Assembly (NCBI GenBank): GCA_002794735.1
Contig: NBAZ01000041.1
Span: 1 to 64,000, forward strand
Direction of reading: 5' to 3'
Source of the DNA: Pyrrhoderma lamaoense
Lineage: Eukaryota > Basidiomycota > Agaricomycetes > Hymenochaetales > Hymenochaetaceae
DNA length: 64,000 nt
Shown here in pieces: positions 59,403 to 64,000 of this stretch. The notes below the pieces were generated by a model, which did not search any database, was not told the DNA's origin, and saw nothing but the letters and a program-made list of their open reading frames with translations. A program made the position numbers and the translations under genes. Every line of letters begins with the position of its first letter. Position 1 is the stretch's first letter.

Positions 59403-61079
59403 ATGTCTTCAACTGTACCAAAAGAAGAGTCAGATAAAGTATTCACGGCCCTCAAGGCTCAGAAGGCCAATAAGGTAAGACGATTAGATATTCAAAATCC
59501 GCAATTCTAGGAAATCTGATCCCCCCTTGATACTTCTTCAGACGTGCTTCGACTGTCAAGCAAATAGCCCAACCTGGACGAGCGTATGGTATGGCGTTTA
59601 TATATGTTATAATTGCTCCAGTGCACACCGAAACTTAGGTGTACATATATCATTCGTCCGGTGCGTCTCATACTATCTGGTGAACAAATCTATGTTCTTG
59701 TGCTCGGACTTACTATATAGAACCTTATCTATAGCTCTGTGAATTTGGATACGTGGCGGACAGATCACTTACGACGCATGAAAGTAGGCGGGAATGCCGC
59801 CGCCGCCGACTTCTTCAATAAGCACGGAGGTTCAGCCCTCCTCACTGAATCTGATGCAAAGAAGAAATACTCATCAAAGGCAGCAGAACTATATAGAGCC
59901 GAACTTGATAAGCGAGAAGCAGCTGATGCGAAGCTCTTCCCTTCAGGTATCGTAGTAGATGGCGTGACAGACACACCTTCAGCCAATGCCGCTACCAAAC
60001 AAGAGGATGATGACTTTTTTGACTCATGGGACAAACCTACCAAGGCACCAGCTTCGAACTCTTCAACTGCTTCATCCAAACCCCCCTCTATTGGCCGTGC
60101 CATATCAGCACCTGCTGCGCCGCGAACCGTAACATCCGCTTCCTTACGTGCTGGCTCGTCGGCAGGTGCCACAACTTCTAAATCTGCGAGATTAGGACTG
60201 GGTGCCTCAAAGCTGGGGTCCTCAACCAGCTTATCAGGTTCTGGTTCAACTTCTTCTAAGAAGCTTGGAGGATTGAAGGCAACGAAAGCAGCTACACCTA
60301 TCGACTTTGAAAAGGCCCAGCGTGAGGCAGAAGCAGAAGAAGAACGCATCAGGCAGTTGGGATATGACCGGAAGCGCGAAGAGAGTGAAGCAGCCGCTGC
60401 CGCCGCCCGTGCTGCAGAAGATAGAGCTGCAGCTGCTAAGGCGGCATCAACAGAGATTGGCGGACCTGCAAAAACTGGTTTAAGCACAACTTCATCTAGC
60501 TCAAATTCTAATGGAAATGCGAAGTTGAATGCTCATAATCGTGGAAATAGTCAAGACATGGCGCGCCTTGGGATGGGTATGAAACGCCTTGGCTTAGGCG
60601 CAACTTCACCCACCCCCTCAAACACAACCTCTTCTACCGCTTCTCCAAATGCTGACGAAACTAACTATGCTAGAGCAAACTTTGGTGGCCAGAAGGCAAT
60701 TAGTTCAGATATGTACTTCGGGAGGGGGGTACATGATCCAACTCGTTCTGCAGAAGCTCAATCTCGCCTTGCACAATTCAGTGGGGCTACTAGTATCAGT
60801 AGTGCAGCGTATTTCGGAAGGGAAGAAGAAGAGGGTGCGGAAGGTGCAGGATCAGGGATGGATGGAGTGTTAGGTGATGGTAGTTTGGAAGGTGTCCAAG
60901 CTGCGGCAAGAGAGGCAATTTTCCGCGTAATGTCTAACCCAGATGTGCAAAACGGCGTTGAAACTTTGAGGGCAGGTGCCATGAAAGTAACTATTTTTTT
61001 GTTGTCTTCCCCATTTTCAACACAGCTGATAGGTTTTTTTTAGCTGAGCGAATATCTTGCACAGATGGGCGAACGCTAA
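59403..61079 (+). CDS. Glo3/ARFGAP2-3-type Arf GTPase-activating protein
   Basis: Exons 59403-59474, 59542-59660, 59735-60986, 61044-61079. The ArfGAP domain has the zinc finger CFDC-x16-CYNC and [11 protein letters not shown], with the arginine finger expected in this stretch, then [17 protein letters not shown]. The centre is Ser/Ala-rich with a charged coiled-coil region ([19 protein letters not shown]). The C-terminus has the Glo3 motif, two ISS-x(3)-FGR-type repeats ([15 protein letters not shown] and [13 protein letters not shown]), and ends [11 protein letters not shown]. These proteins stimulate GTP hydrolysis by Arf1 on Golgi COPI vesicles, and the Glo3 motif ties them to coatomer. 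A reversed frame of 240 codons on the other strand is a composition artefact. Confidence 0.94.
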
Positions 61080-61822
61080 GCTTCGTGTATTGTTCTTAGG
61101 GATTGATCCACATGCGCTATAATGCAGTATTCAACTTAGTTATCGCCTCTTTCATGTCTTTTAATGCTTCTACGCATGCTTTTTATACACCTATTTCCGC
61201 TTCGAAAGTGTAACAGGTTCTGTGAGTCCTGCCTCTGCACTTACTAAGCAATCATGGCATATGAATATGGCATGAAGACTCAGATAAAGTTTAGAAGAGC
61301 GCCGGATGTTCTATTTTGGGCTCTTTAAATTAGCGCCCAAGGTCCTGAGTGCATAATACTTACTCTAGTGATCTCTTGTCACATTAAACTACAATTTCCC
61401 ACTTTTTGTACGTACACACTGGTTTCCAGTGTAACACTGCATCACTAGAGGACATTCCTTATAATCTTCTCCAGATTATCAGGCGAAGAAGCAATTATCA
61501 AATCTCTACACCCATTGGAATCACAGGAAAGCGGTATAGATGGGCGCTTAGCAATATTTTTCCCACAAGAAACCCCTATAGTGTTCTTCTGGTGCACTTT
61601 GTACTATATAAAGAGGGATTCTGTCATTATGACCATGTTTGTTCTGATAAGCGCTGTAGATGTACCACTATGCTACGATACTTAGGTTAAGAAGAGTATA
61701 GCACCACGCTGTGCATATCTCGAAGTGAAGTATAAAGAGGATTGTCGCAACACCCCAGATACTCACCTCACCTTGCCTTTCAGCCTCTCGATAATTTTAC
61801 ATCTTGTCTACCAATTGGCCTC
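61080..61822. other. intergenic
   Basis: No gene supported. The open frame 61406-61690 has no recognisable domain. The region probably includes the ArfGAP 3'UTR and the peptide gene promoter. Confidence 0.4.
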
Positions 61823-62189
61823 ATGCGTCCATCCACAATATTGTTAGTAACAGTCGCTTCTTCTATACCGAGTGTGCTTGGTGGTCCGCTCGCGTATGCC
61901 GCGTGCCAAACAGGTAGGTTCATGTTTACGGCTGCTCTCATACTTTATTCCCTTGAGCTTACCACCTTTGCTTTTATAGTCTGTAACCTTGGAGCCGTAA
62001 CGTGTTATGCTGCTGCTGGATTTACCTTTGGAACCGTACTCGCTGTGGCAGCTCCAGCATCTATACTTGCATGTAACGCGCTTCAGGGAAGGTGTGTTAT
62101 CTCCTTTTGTATCAAAGTTATCTCCGAATACTGATGATTCCCAGTTGTATGGTTGCTTGTGTGCCTCTTCTTTTAGCCCCGACCTTTTG
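61823..62189 (+). CDS. small secreted peptide, zygote-specific protein-like
   Basis: ATG at 61823 (MRPSTILLVTVASSIPSVLG) is a signal peptide. Three exons with introns at ~61914-61979 and ~62091-62143; the last exon ends TGA 62187-62189. The mature protein reads PLAYAACQTVCNLGAVTCYA, AAGFTFGTVLAVAAPASILA and CNALQGSCMVACVPLLLAPTF, an Ala-rich, Cys-spaced peptide typical of proteins called zygote-specific in basidiomycetes. Function unknown. At roughly 83 residues it fits that family's usual small size. Confidence 0.85.
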
Positions 62190-62421
62190 ATGCTTTAATA
62201 TACCCACTCAACCTGTATTAATAACGCTAGTTTTTTGTTCTCGATCTTCGACGCATCACTTACTTGCCTACTTCCTCGCCGAGAGTGGGCACTAAGGGGT
62301 GGTTGCGCAGGGTAATCCATTATCTTGTGTTTGTGTATAAGGACAACGTATATATACAATTTATCAATGCTTTGATAATAATTATTGCTGTGATATGTGA
62401 TCAAGAAAATAGCCATCTGCT

Positions 62422-63235
62422 TCAGAGAGATAATCCGTATTCCCGGGGAAATGCTATATCACTGATGGTATCCATCTTAATGCGGACATCACCAGCCTCC
62501 TTGAGATGAATCATCATATAGATAGCCAAGATAGATAGTCCACTCATATCCGTCAGAAAATGGAGGACTATCAAAGCGACGATATCGTCTGTAACGAGCT
62601 TCGCAGAAACAACCTGGAAGATAAAACCAATAATGAGTCTGAAAAGATCAGGGAGAATATATAAGTATAATATGAAAATAATGCTTAAAGACAAACTTAC
62701 CCTGAAAGGTAAATACCCTGATCTATAACAAGGACTCTCTTCAGATCTTTTCCTTCCTCGGGCGTGACCACCGATGGCTCGTCTCTAGAGACCTTTATTA
62801 GAGCTAGGATTGACAGAAGAATTTGAAAACATAGGGTCGGGACCCTTATGACACAGTATATTAGTACTTATATATCACGTTCATCATGAATTCAGACGCT
62901 TTACCATGATAACACAGCATAAGCCATTGGAATATAAACCACACAGGCGCAAAATATCAAATCCTGCCCAACGATAACGGGGTGAACTTACCAGATAACA
63001 TGCAAATTCAAAAATTAAATATCCATAGATAGCAGATTATTGGGACTCACATTTGATCCCCGTGTCAGTTAGAAGCTGAAACAGAACCGTAAGAGAACAG
63101 ACGACTATAAATATAATCCATAGCATCCTTTTCATATTTGTATCTGGCGCACAGCATATTAGTTAAAGATAAGCAGACAACTCATTGCTGCATTACCGAT
63201 GTGATAAAGGGCCATAACTCTTAGAAGGAATATAT
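62422..63235 (-). CDS. multi-pass membrane protein, DUF6533-like (5' end not resolved)
   Basis: Exons on the minus strand: 63235-63197 (IFLLRVMALYHI), ~63151-63058 (MKRMLWIIFIVVCSLTVLF then LLTDTGIK), ~62977-62910 (DLIFCACVVYIPMAYAVLSW), ~62853-62703 (PTLCFQILLSILALIKVSRD then VVTPEEGKDLKRVLVIDQG) and ~62643-62422 (LIIGFIFQVVSAKLV, then TDMSGLSILAIYMMIHLKEA, stop). At least five hydrophobic helices; the LRVMALYH motif recalls the LRVWALW of Agaricomycete DUF6533 membrane proteins. The N-terminal exons lie somewhere to the right and I could not place them. One junction near 63000 is uncertain. Function unknown. Confidence 0.65.
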
Positions 63236-64000
63236 CTGTAGATTTAGCCGATAATCAGTACCTAATTTAATACTATTGTTGATGAACAAGAAGATACACA
63301 CAGTCTAACAGTATAATGATGAAACTCCCTAACCACACGTTGATAAGTAGTTAGTAGCTATGCCTAAATAACAAAAAAAGAACTAAAACCTACTATATAG
63401 ATAAAATACTCCGTTCAGGATATTTGAGCCTGTGTGTCAGTGAACTAGTGTCAGTGGGGGGAAAGTATAAGAGACTTGTGCTAATAGGCATACATCTAGA
63501 GTATTTAAAGTATATTGATTACCAGATAGTCAAACAGCTATCATCGATTAATAACATACTTAAAAGCAGGGCTTTCGAGACGAAGGTCTAAGTACATAAT
63601 AAATTAATAACAAAGGTCTAGAAACACGTTTGTAGCACTGGGGTGGTTACTCACACCACAACATGAAGACAGCAAACAATATGGGGCCATATCTAGTCTA
63701 ATCAACTATTAATTGATATTTCCAGATTAATGCGTCCCTTGACTCACAATAATGTATATCAACTTGGGAAAACTGATTCGTCTGTTCTGTTAGTCACGAC
63801 AAGTAAGTTTCATATATAAATCAGGTTGAGCACAAGCTAGTGTATGTTTACCCAGTAGTATTTAACCTAAGGCGAAAGCAGTCAGTACATGAGATAGAAC
63901 AGTAAAATACAATTACTTCTTTATCAAGGTTGAGAACTGAAGTATAAAGATAAGTGCCGTTAATAGGGACACATAACACGTACAGACTGAGGGCTCACCA
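63236..64000. other. region holding the unresolved 5' part of the membrane protein gene
   Basis: No complete exon could be assigned. AT-rich with short open stretches only; the window ends here. Confidence 0.35.

Noticed and set aside
59765..60487. 240-codon open frame antisense to the ArfGAP
   Set aside because: It mirrors the Ala/Ser-rich codons of the sense gene, has no domain and overlaps the zinc-finger gene's central exon.
61406..61690. 94-codon open frame upstream of the small secreted peptide
   Set aside because: No recognisable domain or splice support and an unusual mix of rare codons; probably chance.

Overview
This window is nuclear DNA of a filamentous basidiomycete, most likely an Agaricomycete; I cannot name the genus. 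Genes are split by many 50-80 bp GT-AG introns with CTRAC-like branch sites, several genes contain exons of only 9-17 nt, and the content fits that group: fungal FunK1 protein kinases, a zygote-specific-protein-like secreted peptide, a DUF1996 secreted protein, a paired-cupredoxin surface protein and a DUF6533-like membrane protein. AT-rich intergenic DNA dominates.

Layout. 1-596: 3' part of a FunK1 kinase, frame-broken. 3135-8206 (+): a long Ser/Thr-rich disordered region that runs into a class A FAD monooxygenase. 8909-13112 (-): an intron-crowded GH15 glucoamylase-like enzyme. 14072-14275: a minisatellite; 14552-15712: two small unrecognised genes. 15940-18057 (-): phenol 2-monooxygenase-like flavoprotein. 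19353-20872 (-): F-box-like protein. 23031-24740 (+): uridine phosphorylase. 26453-38560: a FunK1 array with several copies in both orientations, most of them broken, mixed with a possible transposon remnant. 38902-41898 and 47468-50004 (+): two members of a second FunK1 subtype, flanking an ASCC1/AKAP7-like 2H phosphoesterase (-) and a Frag1/DRAM/Sfk1 membrane protein (+). 50617-62189: ordinary genes: histidine phosphatase, cupredoxin protein, tRNA-Leu(AAG), DUF1996 protein, short-chain dehydrogenase, Glo3-type ArfGAP and a small secreted Cys-containing peptide. 62422 to at least 63235 (-): multi-pass membrane protein.

The genes do not form one pathway. The coherent story is local gene birth and decay: FunK1 kinases of two subtypes were duplicated with their promoters, 3' flanks and part of a neighbouring gene, then eroded. 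A technical caution matters for reading it: five otherwise clean frame breaks (near 6197, 33648, 35923, 40779 and 47387) can each be repaired by adding one base to a G/C run of three or four, which points to homopolymer under-calling. The most unusual biology is the apparent fusion of a roughly 900-residue disordered region to a flavin monooxygenase, and the run of 9-15 nt microexons, including a GC-AG intron, inside the GH15 gene.
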